Part shown: positions 43,657 to 52,169 of the stretch, in pieces
Position numbering within the stretch: the first letter of the stretch is position 1
Layout of the letters: each line of letters begins with the position of its first letter
Source: Pseudomonas sp. DTU12.3
GTDB lineage: Bacteria; Pseudomonadota; Gammaproteobacteria; Pseudomonadales; Pseudomonadaceae
Assembly: GCF_004124275.1 (NCBI RefSeq)
Contig: NZ_CP027218.1
Span: 4,095,501-4,159,500 of the forward strand
DNA length: 64,000 nt
Direction: 5' to 3'
The notes under the pieces: generated by a model
The model's database searches: none
The model's input: the letters and a program-made list of their open reading frames with translations, nothing else
What the model was told of the DNA's origin: nothing
Program-made: the position numbers and the translations under genes

Positions 43657-43683
43657 CTCCAACGGTCGGCATGACCATTGGAG
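43657..43683 (+). promoter_or_regulatory. Leader hairpin upstream of the methyltransferase
   Basis: Arms CTCCAACGGTC and GACCATTGGAG pair at 10 of 11 positions around a 5-base loop. A second possible hairpin (CCAGAGGT with ACCTCTGG) lies at 43824-43859, just before the start codon. Together they suggest a structured 5' leader. Confidence 0.4.
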
Positions 43684-43887
43684 AGGAAGTGCAAACTGCG
43701 CACTTGAAATGCCCCCGAATTGCCCAGCAAGACTAGACTCTTAATTACCCTGTTCACACCCAGGGCAACCGGGGCGATGGCACGCAGGACGCGGCTTTCG
43801 CTCGAACCCAAGACGACCACACCCCAGAGGTGTATGCCTGGGATAAGCAAGACCTCTGGATCGTGATCCAGGCACAGGAGCATCATC

Positions 43888-44934
43888 ATGGACGAACTCA
43901 AACTCAACGAATTCATGGGCAAACTGGTCAACGACATGGGCGGTGCGGCGATGCTCGCCAATGTCATTGTCGGCGAGGAACTCGGACTGTACAGGGCGAT
44001 GGCCGACAGTCAGTTGATCAGCCCCAAAGCCCTCGCGGAAAAAACCACCTGCAACCCACGGCTGGTACGCGAGTGGCTCAGCGCGCACGCCGCCTCCGGC
44101 TACATGGAGCACCGCGACGGCCAGTTTCGCTTGCCGGAAGAACAGGCACTGGCGCTGGCCGTGGAAGATTCCCCGGTGTATGTCGCCGGCGGGCTGGGCG
44201 TGGTGGCGTCGTTTTTCCATGACAAGGACAAACTGGTCAAAGCCATGCGCGGCAACGGCGCCCTGCCCTGGGGCGATCACCATCCGTGCATGTTCAGCGG
44301 CACCGAACGGTTTTTCCGTCCGGGCTACAAAGGTCACCTGATCGCCGAATGGCTGCCGGCGCTGGAGGGCGTCGTCGACAAACTCGCAAAAGGTGCCAAA
44401 GTCGCCGACATTGGCTGCGGCCATGGCGCCTCGACCGTGATCATGGCGCAGGCGTTTCCCAACTCGCGCTTTGTTGGCTTCGACTATCACGCGCCGTCGA
44501 TCACCGTCGCCACCCAGCGCGCGGAAGAAGGCGGCGTCAGCAGCCGGGCGAAGTTCTTCCAGGGCACAGCGAAAAATTATCCGGACGATGACTATGACCT
44601 GATCTGCTATTTCGATTGCCTGCACGACATGGGCGACCCGGTCGGTGCCGCGCGGCATGCCTTCGACTCGTTGAAGGATGACGGCACCGTGTTGCTGGTC
44701 GAGCCATTCGCCAACGATAAACTGGACGACAACATCAATCCGGTCGGACGCCTGTTTTATGCCGCGTCGACGTTCATCTGCACGCCGAATTCGCTGTCAC
44801 AGGAAGTCGGCCTGGGCCTCGGTGCGCAGGCCGGGGAAATGCGCCTGCGCAAAGTCTTCAACGAGGCCGGCTTCAAAACATTCCGCCGCGCGGCGCAAAC
44901 GCCGTTCAACCTGATACTGGAGGCACGCAAGTAA
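43888..44934 (+). CDS. Winged-helix class I SAM methyltransferase (Rv2258c-like)
   Basis: A 348-residue protein. The first ~100 residues form a winged helix-turn-helix typical of the Rv2258c-like family (KTTCNPRLVREWLSAHAASG). The SAM-binding domain follows, with motif I VADIGCGHGASTVIMAQ (about residues 171-187) and YDLICYFDCLHDMGDPVGAA. In this family the winged helix usually serves dimerisation or substrate closure rather than DNA binding. The ATG at 43888 has GGAG upstream. The substrate is unknown; similar genes lie near stress or secondary-metabolite loci. Confidence 0.82.
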   Translation: MDELKLNEFMGKLVNDMGGAAMLANVIVGEELGLYRAMADSQLISPKALAEKTTCNPRLVREWLSAHAASGYMEHRDGQFRLPEEQALALAVEDSPVYVAGGLGVVASFFHDKDKLVKAMRGNGALPWGDHHPCMFSGTERFFRPGYKGHLIAEWLPALEGVVDKLAKGAKVADIGCGHGASTVIMAQAFPNSRFVGFDYHAPSITVATQRAEEGGVSSRAKFFQGTAKNYPDDDYDLICYFDCLHDMGDPVGAARHAFDSLKDDGTVLLVEPFANDKLDDNINPVGRLFYAASTFICTPNSLSQEVGLGLGAQAGEMRLRKVFNEAGFKTFRRAAQTPFNLILEARK

Positions 44935-44981
44935 CCCTGCTTAAACCTTTGGTTCTGCAAAACCAGTGGCTCTGCAAAAAA

Positions 44982-45079
44982 CCTGTGGCGAGGGGGCTTG
45001 CCCCCGTTGGACTGCAAAGCAGTCCCCTGATTTGGGGACGCTACGCGACCCAACGGGGGCAAGCCCCCTCGCCACAGGG
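44982..45079. repeat. REP pair, GTGGCGAGGGGGCTTGCCCCCG type (family D)
   Basis: Inverted pair: GTGGCGAGGGGGCTTGCCCC on the left and GGGGCAAGCCCCCTCGCCAC on the right. The spacer holds a further stem, GGACTGCAAAGCAGTCC. The only member of this family in the window. Confidence 0.93.
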
Positions 45080-45122
45080 TCAGTGCTAATCTGCATGGCA
45101 TCCCGCCCCCGGAGCGCTGACC

Positions 45123-45971
45123 ATGCTCGACAGCCCGACCCGCAAACACCTCGACACGTTGCAACAGGCGATGGCCGATGGCGATTTCATCGTGCTGACC
45201 GGCGCCGGCATCAGCACGCCCTCCGGCATACCTGATTACCGCGACAGCGACGGCGTGCGCCGTGGTCGCCAACCCATGATGTATCAGGAGTTCCTCGCTG
45301 CCGCCGAATCGCGCCGCCGCTACTGGGCGCGGGCGATGCTTGGCTGGCCACGGGTGCGCCAGGCGCAACCGAATGCGGCGCACGAAGCGCTGGCCGGTTT
45401 GCAGCGACATGGCTTGCTGCGCGCCTTGATCACGCAGAATGTCGACACCTTGCACGATCAGGCCGGCAGCCATGACGTGATCGAATTGCACGGCAGCCTG
45501 CATCGGGTGGTGTGCCTGGATTGCGGTCAGCGCAGTGAGCGCGATTCGATTCAACGCTTGATGGAAATGCACAATCCCTATCTGGCGGGCGTCGATGCGG
45601 TGCAGGCACCGGATGGCGATACCTTGCTCGATCCGGCCTTTGAGGCGCGGTTTCAAGTACCGCATTGCCCCTATTGCGCGGGAGAGCGGATGAAACCGGA
45701 TGTGGTGTTTTTCGGCGAAAACGTCGCGCAGCCCACCGCCGCCCGAGCAATGGCTGCGGCCGAGAATGCCGCCGGGATGCTGGTGGTCGGCTCGTCGTTG
45801 ATGGCGTATTCAGCATTTCGCCTGTGCCGGGTGATTGCCGATCGCGGCAAACCGTTGATCGCGATCAACCTCGGCAAGACCCGCGCGGATGACCTGCTCG
45901 ACCTGAAGATCGAAGCCTCCTGCGAACAACTTTTGCCCCTGCTCGCCCACCACCTGAACGTCCCCCTGTAG
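45123..45971 (+). CDS. Sir2-family NAD-dependent protein deacylase
   Basis: A 282-residue sirtuin. NAD-binding motif GAGIS (residues 28-32), QNVD at 105-108, catalytic His123 in ELHGS, and the structural zinc cysteines 131/134 (CLDC) and 182/185 (CPYC) are all present, so it should be active. Length fits class II/III bacterial sirtuins slightly longer than CobB, with an inserted segment around 145-175. The stop codon (45969-45971) lies in the following REP element. Confidence 0.93.
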   Translation: MLDSPTRKHLDTLQQAMADGDFIVLTGAGISTPSGIPDYRDSDGVRRGRQPMMYQEFLAAAESRRRYWARAMLGWPRVRQAQPNAAHEALAGLQRHGLLRALITQNVDTLHDQAGSHDVIELHGSLHRVVCLDCGQRSERDSIQRLMEMHNPYLAGVDAVQAPDGDTLLDPAFEARFQVPHCPYCAGERMKPDVVFFGENVAQPTAARAMAAAENAAGMLVVGSSLMAYSAFRLCRVIADRGKPLIAINLGKTRADDLLDLKIEASCEQLLPLLAHHLNVPL

Positions 45972-46044
45972 GAGCTGCCGCAGGCTGCGATCTTTTGATC
46001 TGAACAACAACATCAAAAGATCGCAGCCTGCGGCAGCTCCTACA
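45967..46044. repeat. REP pair, family A, overlapping the sirtuin stop codon
   Basis: Inverted pair of the standard family A sequence. The TAG within CTGTAGGAG at 45967-45975 is the sirtuin stop codon. It separates the sirtuin from the convergent LysR gene. Confidence 0.95.
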
Positions 46045-46058
46045 CGGTGGGGTGTGTT

Positions 46059-46940
46059 TCAGGCGTAGTGTTCCTGTTGGAGGATATCGAACAGCGCTTG
46101 CGCCGCTGCCGACAGCTCATTGCCCGGTTCGGTCAGCACGCCGATGGCCCGTTCCACCGAGTCGTTGAGTGTCAGGCAGTGCGCGCCGAGTTCCAGCATC
46201 TGTTCGGCGCACAACGCTGGCACCGCGCTGACGCCGAGTCCGCTGGCAACCATTCTGCCGACCGTGGCCAATTGATGACTTTCAAACTCCACCGGCAACT
46301 TCTTCCCGCGCGCCTGCAAGTGCTCCTCGAGCATCACCCGCACCGTCGACGGTCGTTGCAAGGTAATGAACGGTTCCTGCAACAAGGTCTGCCAATCGAT
46401 CTCGTTGCGTCCGGCCAGCGGCGAATCCTTTGGCACCACCGCCACAAAGCGATCCATGTACAACGGCGTAAACGTCATCGAGGTGTTCTGCATCGGTTCG
46501 AACGCCACGCCGAGTTCAACCTGGCGATCGCGGACCATTTCCAGCACCTGCTCATTGATCACGTCGTTGACCGTGACGTTGACGTTCGGATAGCGCGCGC
46601 GAAAGGTTTTCAGAATCGGTGGCAGCAGGTTACCGGCAAATGACGGCATGGCCGCCAGCGTCACCCGCCCGCGTTGCAGGCTGAAGCGCTGGCGCATTTC
46701 GTCTTCGGCGTTGTCCCAGTCGGCGATCAGCCGTCGGGCCAATGGCAGCAGCGATTCGCCTTCCGGGGTCAGCGCGACGTTGCGCGTGTTGCGGCTGAAC
46801 AGGCGCCCGCCCAAACCTTCCTCCAGCGCCTTGATGGTCAGGCTCAAGGCCGATTGCGACAGGTGCAACCGCTCGCAGGCCACGGCGAAACTCAGACTAT
46901 GCGCGACGGCGAGGAAGGCGCGGATCTGTTTGATGGTCAT
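46059..46940 (-). CDS. dhcR: LysR-family regulator divergent from dhcAB-atoB (dhcR type)
   Basis: A 293-residue LysR regulator: the winged helix (AFLAVAHSLSFAVACERLHL, then SQSALSLTIKALEEGLGG) and substrate-binding domain are typical. The ATG at 46940 was preferred over TTG at 46946. The position divergent from a CoA-transferase pair and acetyl-CoA acetyltransferase matches the dhcR-dhcA-dhcB-atoB arrangement of P. aeruginosa (PA1998-PA2001). The symbol rests on this synteny. Confidence 0.85.
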   Translation of the reverse strand: MTIKQIRAFLAVAHSLSFAVACERLHLSQSALSLTIKALEEGLGGRLFSRNTRNVALTPEGESLLPLARRLIADWDNAEDEMRQRFSLQRGRVTLAAMPSFAGNLLPPILKTFRARYPNVNVTVNDVINEQVLEMVRDRQVELGVAFEPMQNTSMTFTPLYMDRFVAVVPKDSPLAGRNEIDWQTLLQEPFITLQRPSTVRVMLEEHLQARGKKLPVEFESHQLATVGRMVASGLGVSAVPALCAEQMLELGAHCLTLNDSVERAIGVLTEPGNELSAAAQALFDILQQEHYA

Positions 46941-46970
46941 ACTCAAACCTCAGGACATACCTCTGGGCCA

Positions 46971-47049
46971 TGTAGGAGCTGCCGCAGGCTGCGATCTTTT
47001 GATGTTGATTTTAAAGATCAAAAGATCGCAGCCTGCGGCAGCTCCTACA
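46971..47049. repeat. REP pair, family A, in the dhcR-dhcA promoter region
   Basis: Standard family A inverted pair. It lies 30 bases upstream of dhcR and 156 bases upstream of dhcA, so it is inside the divergent promoter region rather than at gene ends. Confidence 0.95.
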
Positions 47050-47205
47050 GGGATTCGTCGAATTCGTTCGGTTGCGTTGATTTCGGCGATTGTTGAGTTT
47101 TATCTATCAATTAACCTTAAAAATCAACTTAACAAATATATCCTCCAGCGAGACACTCCAACCATTCGGCTAGCCAGCCGCCCGCAAATAATAAAAGAGG
47201 TGCAT

Positions 47206-47904
47206 ATGGCAGGTTTCGACAAGCGCGTGAGTTCCTACGAGGAAGCCCTGGCCGGGCTTGAGGACGGCATGACCGTCATCGCCGGCGGCTTCGGTCTGTG
47301 CGGCATTCCGGAAAACCTGATCGCCGAGATCAAGCGCAAAGGCACCCGCGACCTCACTGTCGTGTCCAACAACTGCGGCGTCGACGGCTTTGGCCTCGGG
47401 GTGCTGCTCACCGACCGTCAGATCAGCAAAGTCATCGCCTCCTACGTCGGCGAAAACAAGCTGTTCGAAGAGCAACTGCTCAAAGGCGAAATCGAAGTCA
47501 TCCTGACCCCGCAAGGCACCCTCGCCGAGAAAATGCGCGCGGGTGGCGCCGGCATCCCCGCCTTCTTCACCGCCACCGGCGTCGGCACCCCGGTTGCCGA
47601 GGGCAAGGAAGTGCGTGAATTCAAGGGTCGCAAGTACCTGATGGAAGAATCCATCACAGGCGACTTCGCCATCGTCAAAGGCTGGAAAGCCGACCACTTC
47701 GGCAACGTCATCTACCGTCACACCGCGCAGAACTTCAATCCGCTGGCCGCCACCGCCGGCAAGATCACCGTGGTTGAAGTCGAAGAAATCGTCGAACCCG
47801 GCGAGCTCGACCCGGCGCACATCCACACCCCGGGCATCTACGTCGATCGGGTCATTTGCGGCACGTTCGAAAAACGCATCGAACAGCGCACCATCCGCAA
47901 ATAA
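47206..47904 (+). CDS. dhcA: CoA-transferase subunit A (dehydrocarnitine / 3-oxoacid type)
   Basis: The 232-residue alpha subunit of a class I CoA-transferase with the glycine-rich region AGGFGLCGIPENLI (residues ~26-39) of the family. With DhcB it moves CoA between acyl donors and 3-oxo acids. In P. aeruginosa the equivalent pair works on dehydrocarnitine; an acetoacetate or succinyl-CoA substrate is a possible alternative. The ATG at 47206 has AAGAGG before it; the long upstream frame was rejected. Followed by dhcB after 24 bases. Confidence 0.88.
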   Translation: MAGFDKRVSSYEEALAGLEDGMTVIAGGFGLCGIPENLIAEIKRKGTRDLTVVSNNCGVDGFGLGVLLTDRQISKVIASYVGENKLFEEQLLKGEIEVILTPQGTLAEKMRAGGAGIPAFFTATGVGTPVAEGKEVREFKGRKYLMEESITGDFAIVKGWKADHFGNVIYRHTAQNFNPLAATAGKITVVEVEEIVEPGELDPAHIHTPGIYVDRVICGTFEKRIEQRTIRK

Positions 47905-47928
47905 TTCAGGCTGACGGAGAATAAAAAC

Positions 47929-48594
47929 ATGGCACTTTCCCGCGAACAAATGGCTCAGCGCGTCGCCCGCGAAATGCAGGACGGCTACTACGTGAACCTC
48001 GGCATCGGCATTCCGACCCTGGTCGCCAACTACATTCCCGAAGGCATGGAAGTCATGCTGCAATCGGAAAACGGCCTGCTCGGCATGGGCCCGTTTCCGA
48101 CTGAAGACACCATCGATGCCGACATGATCAACGCCGGCAAACAGACCGTGACCGCACGCATCGGCGCGTCGATTTTCAACTCCGCCGAGTCTTTCGCGAT
48201 GATCCGCGGTGGCCATGTCGACCTGACCGTGCTCGGCGCGTTCGAAGTCGACGTCGAAGGCAACATCGCTTCGTGGATGATCCCCGGCAAACTGGTCAAG
48301 GGCATGGGCGGCGCGATGGATCTGGTGGCTGGCGCGGACAACATCATCGTCATCATGACCCACGCCTCCAAGGACGGTGAGTCGAAACTGTTGGCCAAAT
48401 GCAGTCTGCCGCTGACCGGCGCCGGTTGCATCAAACGCGTGTTGACCGACCTCGCCTATCTGGAAATCGAAAATGGCGCTTTTGTCCTCAAGGAACGCGC
48501 ACCTGGCGTCAGCGTCGAGGAAATCGTCGCCAAAACCGCTGGTAAACTGATCGTCCCGGATCACGTGCCGGAAATGCAGTTCGCTGCCGAGTGA
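47929..48594 (+). CDS. dhcB: CoA-transferase subunit B (dehydrocarnitine / 3-oxoacid type)
   Basis: The 221-residue beta subunit. The catalytic glutamate is in the conserved SENGLLGMGP motif (about residue 46), and GIGIPTLVANYIP precedes it. Together with DhcA it forms the active transferase. It is followed 11 bases later by atoB with a coupled ribosome binding site (GAGGA). Confidence 0.9.
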   Translation: MALSREQMAQRVAREMQDGYYVNLGIGIPTLVANYIPEGMEVMLQSENGLLGMGPFPTEDTIDADMINAGKQTVTARIGASIFNSAESFAMIRGGHVDLTVLGAFEVDVEGNIASWMIPGKLVKGMGGAMDLVAGADNIIVIMTHASKDGESKLLAKCSLPLTGAGCIKRVLTDLAYLEIENGAFVLKERAPGVSVEEIVAKTAGKLIVPDHVPEMQFAAE

Positions 48595-48605
48595 GGAATT
48601 CGAAA

Positions 48606-49787
48606 ATGCAAGACGTCGTAATTGTTGCCGCCACGCGTACCGCGATCGGCAGTTTCCAGGGATCCCTGGCCAGCGTTTCCGCGGTGGATCTGGGCGCGGC
48701 GGTGATCCGCCAGTTGCTTGAGCAGACCGGTCTGGACGGTGCGCAGGTCGATGAAGTGATCATGGGCCAGGTGTTGACCGCCGGCGCCGGTCAGAACCCG
48801 GCGCGTCAGTCGGCGATCAAGGCTGGCCTGCCGCACGCGGTACCGGCGATGACCCTGAACAAGGTCTGCGGTTCGGGTCTCAAGGCTCTGCACCTAGGCG
48901 CGCAAGCGATCCGCTGCGGCGATGCCGACGTGATCATCGCCGGCGGCCAGGAAAACATGAGCCTCTCCAACTATGTGATGCCGGGCGCCCGCACCGGTTT
49001 GCGCATGGGCCACGCGCAAATCGTCGACACCATGATCAGCGATGGTCTGTGGGATGCATTCAACGACTACCACATGGGCATCACCGCCGAGAACCTCGCC
49101 GACAAGTACGAGATCAGCCGCGAGCAGCAGGACGCCTTCGCTGCCGCCTCGCAGCAGAAAGCCGCCGCCGCCATCGAGGCCGGTCGCTTTGTCGATGAAA
49201 TCACCCCGATCCTGATTCCGCAGCGCAAGGGCGATCCAGTTGCGTTCAAGGTCGACGAGCAACCGCGCGGTGACACCAGCGCCGAATCGCTGGCGAAACT
49301 GCGCCCGGCGTTCAAAAAGGACGGCAGCGTCACCGCCGGTAATGCTTCGTCGCTGAACGACGGCGCCGCCGCCGTGATTCTGATGAGCGCGGAAAAAGCC
49401 AAAGCCCTCGGTTTGCCGGTGCTGGCGAAAATCGCTGCTTACGCCAACGCGGGCGTTGACCCGGCGATCATGGGCATCGGCCCGGTATCGGCGACCCGCC
49501 GTTGCCTCGACAAGGCTGGCTGGAACATCGAGCAACTCGACCTGATCGAAGCCAACGAAGCTTTCGCCGCGCAATCGCTGGCGGTGGCCAAGGATCTGCA
49601 ATGGGATCTGAGCAAGGTCAACGTCAACGGCGGCGCCATTGCGCTGGGCCACCCGATCGGCGCATCGGGCTGCCGCGTGCTGGTGACGCTGCTGCATGAA
49701 ATGATCAAGCGTGATGCGAAAAAGGGTCTGGCGACCCTGTGCATCGGCGGCGGTCAGGGTGTGGCTTTGGCGCTGGAACGGGCTTAA
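48606..49787 (+). CDS. atoB: Acetyl-CoA acetyltransferase (thiolase)
   Basis: A 393-residue thiolase: the nucleophilic cysteine in NKVCGSGLKAL (about residue 88), the His motif NVNGGAIALGHPIGASG (about residues 340-356) and the second cysteine in CIGGGQGVAL near the C-terminus. It cleaves acetoacetyl-CoA to two acetyl-CoA and completes the pathway begun by DhcAB. The ATG at 48606 was chosen after GAGGA at 48592. Two terminators follow. Confidence 0.94.
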   Translation: MQDVVIVAATRTAIGSFQGSLASVSAVDLGAAVIRQLLEQTGLDGAQVDEVIMGQVLTAGAGQNPARQSAIKAGLPHAVPAMTLNKVCGSGLKALHLGAQAIRCGDADVIIAGGQENMSLSNYVMPGARTGLRMGHAQIVDTMISDGLWDAFNDYHMGITAENLADKYEISREQQDAFAAASQQKAAAAIEAGRFVDEITPILIPQRKGDPVAFKVDEQPRGDTSAESLAKLRPAFKKDGSVTAGNASSLNDGAAAVILMSAEKAKALGLPVLAKIAAYANAGVDPAIMGIGPVSATRRCLDKAGWNIEQLDLIEANEAFAAQSLAVAKDLQWDLSKVNVNGGAIALGHPIGASGCRVLVTLLHEMIKRDAKKGLATLCIGGGQGVALALERA

Positions 49788-49808
49788 GCAAAGGGTTCAA
49801 CGGAGGGC

Positions 49809-49835
49809 GGCGGATCCACGACATCCGCCGTTTTT
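49809..49835 (+). terminator. First terminator of the dhcAB-atoB operon
   Basis: A hairpin, GGCGGAT with ATCCGCC (49809-49829), 7-base loop, is followed by GTTTTT. It begins about 22 bases after the atoB stop. Confidence 0.75.
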
Positions 49836-49847
49836 CGGCAACAAAAA

Positions 49848-49885
49848 ACCCGGTGCAGCTTGCGTTGCACCGGGTATTTTTTTTT
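49848..49885 (+). terminator. Second, stronger terminator after atoB
   Basis: Arms ACCCGGTGCA and TGCACCGGGT (10 bp) with an 8-base loop are followed by a run of nine T. The A-run on the other side makes it potentially active for the leftward strand as well. Confidence 0.92.
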
Positions 49886-49910
49886 CTGGATTTTATAGGC
49901 TGGCCTTGAA

Positions 49911-49987
49911 GGCCCCTTCGCGAGCAAGCCCGCTCCCACCTTGAAATGCATTTCCCTGTGGGAGCGGGCTTGCTCGCGAAAGGGGCC
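49911..49987. repeat. REP pair, GTGGGAGCGGGCTTGCTCGCGAA type (family B)
   Basis: Long inverted pair: GGCCCCTTCGCGAGCAAGCC on the left and the exact partner GTGGGAGCGGGCTTGCTCGC with following AAAGGGGCC on the right. Lies between convergent atoB and mntH. Confidence 0.94.
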
Positions 49988-50008
49988 AGTCCAGTCAGCA
50001 CAAAATTT

Positions 50009-51328
50009 TCAGTCAACCAATTGCAGGATCAACCAGGCATTCGCCCCACTGATCACCACAAACAACCCCCACGCCAACATCCGCGTCGGCAGCCGATTCA
50101 CAAACGGCCCCATCAGCTGTTGGTCATTGGTCATGCGAATCAGCGGATACAACGCAAACGGCAGTTGCAAACTCAACACCACCTGACTCAGCACCAGCAA
50201 CTTGCCCACCGCGTTATCGCCCATCAGCCACACGCCGATAAACGCCGGAATCAGCGCCAGCCCCCGGGTGATCAGGCGCCGCTGCCAGCATGGAATCCGC
50301 AGGTTGAGGTAACCCTCCATGATCACCTGGCCGGCGATGGTGCCGGTGAAGGTTGAACTCTGCCCCGAAGCGAGCAACGCCACGCCGAACAGTACGCTGG
50401 CCAATGCCCCACCAACCAGCGGATCGAGCAAGTGATAGGCGTCCTGGATATCGACCACCTCGGTATGCCCCGACTGATGAAACGCCGCTGCCGCGAGAAT
50501 CAGAATCGCCGCGTTGACCAGCAATGCCAGCGCCAGCGAACCGATGGTGTCGATGCGCGCCAGCTTCACAGCGTCCTGCTTGCTGGCCAGATCCTTGCCG
50601 ATCATGCGCGTCTGCACGATCGAGGTGTGCAGGTAGAGGTTATGCGGCATCACCGTCGCGCCGAGAATGCCGATGGCCAGGTACAACGGCGCGGCATCGC
50701 TGATGGCTGACAGAGAGGGTTTGAAACCTTGAAAGACGTCCGGCCAATAGGGTTTGATCAGCACCAGCTCAACGAAAAAACACACGCCGATGGTCGCGAC
50801 CAGCACCAGCATGATCGCTTCCAGTCGGCGGAAGCCACGATTCTGCAGGGCTAGTACCAGCAAGGTGTCGAACGCCGTCAGGGCAATGCCGAAGGTCAGC
50901 GAACAGCCAAGCAACAAGTGAAACGCCAGCGCACAACCGAGCACTTCGGCAAGGTCGGTGGCGATGATCGAAATCTCCGCCAACACCCACTGCAAGCGGG
51001 CGACCGGCGTGCTGTAGCGTTCGCGCGACAGCTGCGCGAGATCGCGTCCGGTGGCGATGCCCAGGCGCGAACACAGACATTGCACGACCATGCCCGCCAG
51101 ACTCGCCAGCAACACCACGAACAACAGGCTGTAACCGAAACGCGAACCGGCTTCGATGGCGGTCGCCCAATTGCCCGGATCCATGTAGCCGATCGACACC
51201 AGCAAACCGGGACCGGCGAAACGCAGCACGCGCTTGAAGAACGCGGCGTTGGGATCAACCTCGACGCTGCCGGCCACTTCCGGCGGACAAAACGGCGCGG
51301 TGGCGATTTTGGGCAAACTGAATTTCAC
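50009..51328 (-). CDS. mntH: Nramp-type manganese/divalent-metal transporter
   Basis: A 439-residue proton-coupled divalent metal transporter with about eleven membrane helices. The metal site is visible: IGYMDPGNWATAIEAG (helix 1, DPGN) and GATVMPHNLYLHTSIVQTR (helix 6, MPHN). The GTG at 51328 is the proposed start; a TTG 18 bases upstream at 51346 is also possible. It is a single gene with a REP pair upstream; I could not identify a binding box for MntR or Fur. Confidence 0.95.
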   Translation of the reverse strand: MKFSLPKIATAPFCPPEVAGSVEVDPNAAFFKRVLRFAGPGLLVSIGYMDPGNWATAIEAGSRFGYSLLFVVLLASLAGMVVQCLCSRLGIATGRDLAQLSRERYSTPVARLQWVLAEISIIATDLAEVLGCALAFHLLLGCSLTFGIALTAFDTLLVLALQNRGFRRLEAIMLVLVATIGVCFFVELVLIKPYWPDVFQGFKPSLSAISDAAPLYLAIGILGATVMPHNLYLHTSIVQTRMIGKDLASKQDAVKLARIDTIGSLALALLVNAAILILAAAAFHQSGHTEVVDIQDAYHLLDPLVGGALASVLFGVALLASGQSSTFTGTIAGQVIMEGYLNLRIPCWQRRLITRGLALIPAFIGVWLMGDNAVGKLLVLSQVVLSLQLPFALYPLIRMTNDQQLMGPFVNRLPTRMLAWGLFVVISGANAWLILQLVD

Positions 51329-51388
51329 GCACACATCCAGAAACAAGTCGGAAAGATGCAGCTTAGACGTTTCAGTCGCTGGCTAGAA

Positions 51389-51486
51389 GATCAAAAGATC
51401 GCAGCCTGCGGCAGCTCCTACATGGTACGCATTTCAAATGTAGGAGCTGCCGGAGGCTCGGGCCGCGTTCGGACGATCTTTTGATC
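51389..51486. repeat. REP pair, family A with inserted-core arm
   Basis: The left arm is standard; the right arm has an extended core (GGCTCGGGCCGCGTTCG and onward, 51455-51478) identical to 24 bases of the pair at 22113-22218. The next gene's stop starts at the following base. Confidence 0.9.
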
Positions 51487-52023
51487 TTAGCGATTCACAC
51501 CCAACAACTGCTCCCGCAATTCGGGGCTGCGTGTGCGCGGATCAAGCCAGATATTGAAGAACGCCCGGGCAAACAACGGATCATCGATTTCATGCTGCAA
51601 CTGCTGACCGACAAAAAACCGCGCGCCCTGCCCCGGCAGATACACCCCGGTAATCCGCGTGCCGGCCTGCACATCGATAAACGATTGCTGCATCTGGATC
51701 TGCCAGCCGGCCAGTTGCGCGGGGCTGACGTTGGCGCCGGCCAGGCGTTTGATTTCGTCGACGCTGGCTTTCACCAGGTCATCGCGCGAGATGCTGCGGC
51801 GATAAATCAGCTCCAGGGCAAACGGCTGCCCCTCGGCCAACGGTCGCGCGGCACTCCACAGCCGCGCGTTGTACACATCGAAACCGAACACGCTGAAGTC
51901 GCCGGAACCGATGATCTGCGCACCGGGCACCGCGTCCTGCCAATTGGCCCACGTCGGCGTCAACAACAAGGCCCACAAGCCGATGCCGCAGCATCCACGC
52001 AACACCTTGGGTGTTCTGTTCAT
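51487..52023 (-). CDS. Exported chalcone-isomerase-like protein
   Basis: A 178-residue protein: signal peptide (LRGCCGIGLWALLLTPTWAN) followed by a chalcone-isomerase-like fold, with opening GAQIIGSGDFSVFGFDVYNA and the tail ARAFFNIWLDPRTRSPELRE. Bacterial members are periplasmic, with no proven flavonoid activity; they may bind fatty acids. The stop codon directly adjoins a REP element. Confidence 0.82.
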   Translation of the reverse strand: MNRTPKVLRGCCGIGLWALLLTPTWANWQDAVPGAQIIGSGDFSVFGFDVYNARLWSAARPLAEGQPFALELIYRRSISRDDLVKASVDEIKRLAGANVSPAQLAGWQIQMQQSFIDVQAGTRITGVYLPGQGARFFVGQQLQHEIDDPLFARAFFNIWLDPRTRSPELREQLLGVNR

Positions 52024-52169
52024 CGCGGTAACGACTCCGGCAAGCCCTGATAATCAGAGCATAGCCGGCTTCATCGCTATAGCTTTGTATACAATTTTTG
52101 TCTGACAATGCAGCAATCTGCCGGCGGCAATGCTAACGTGGCCCTCACTCGTCCGACGGAGATTTGCGC

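Larger units (their letters stand above)
43434..43887. other. Divergent regulatory region (bufB-type / methyltransferase)
   Basis: About 450 bases between divergent genes with several ordered elements: GATACAC half-sites, a 16-base palindrome and two hairpins in the leader of the rightward gene (listed separately). No convincing small ORF, in particular no BufA-like precursor, was found in it on either strand. Confidence 0.55.

Noticed and set aside
43434..43887. A BufA-like precursor (DUF2282) upstream of the DUF692 gene
   Set aside because: No short ORF with a signal peptide and the expected cysteines was found on either strand; the upstream extension of the DUF692 frame has no such pattern.
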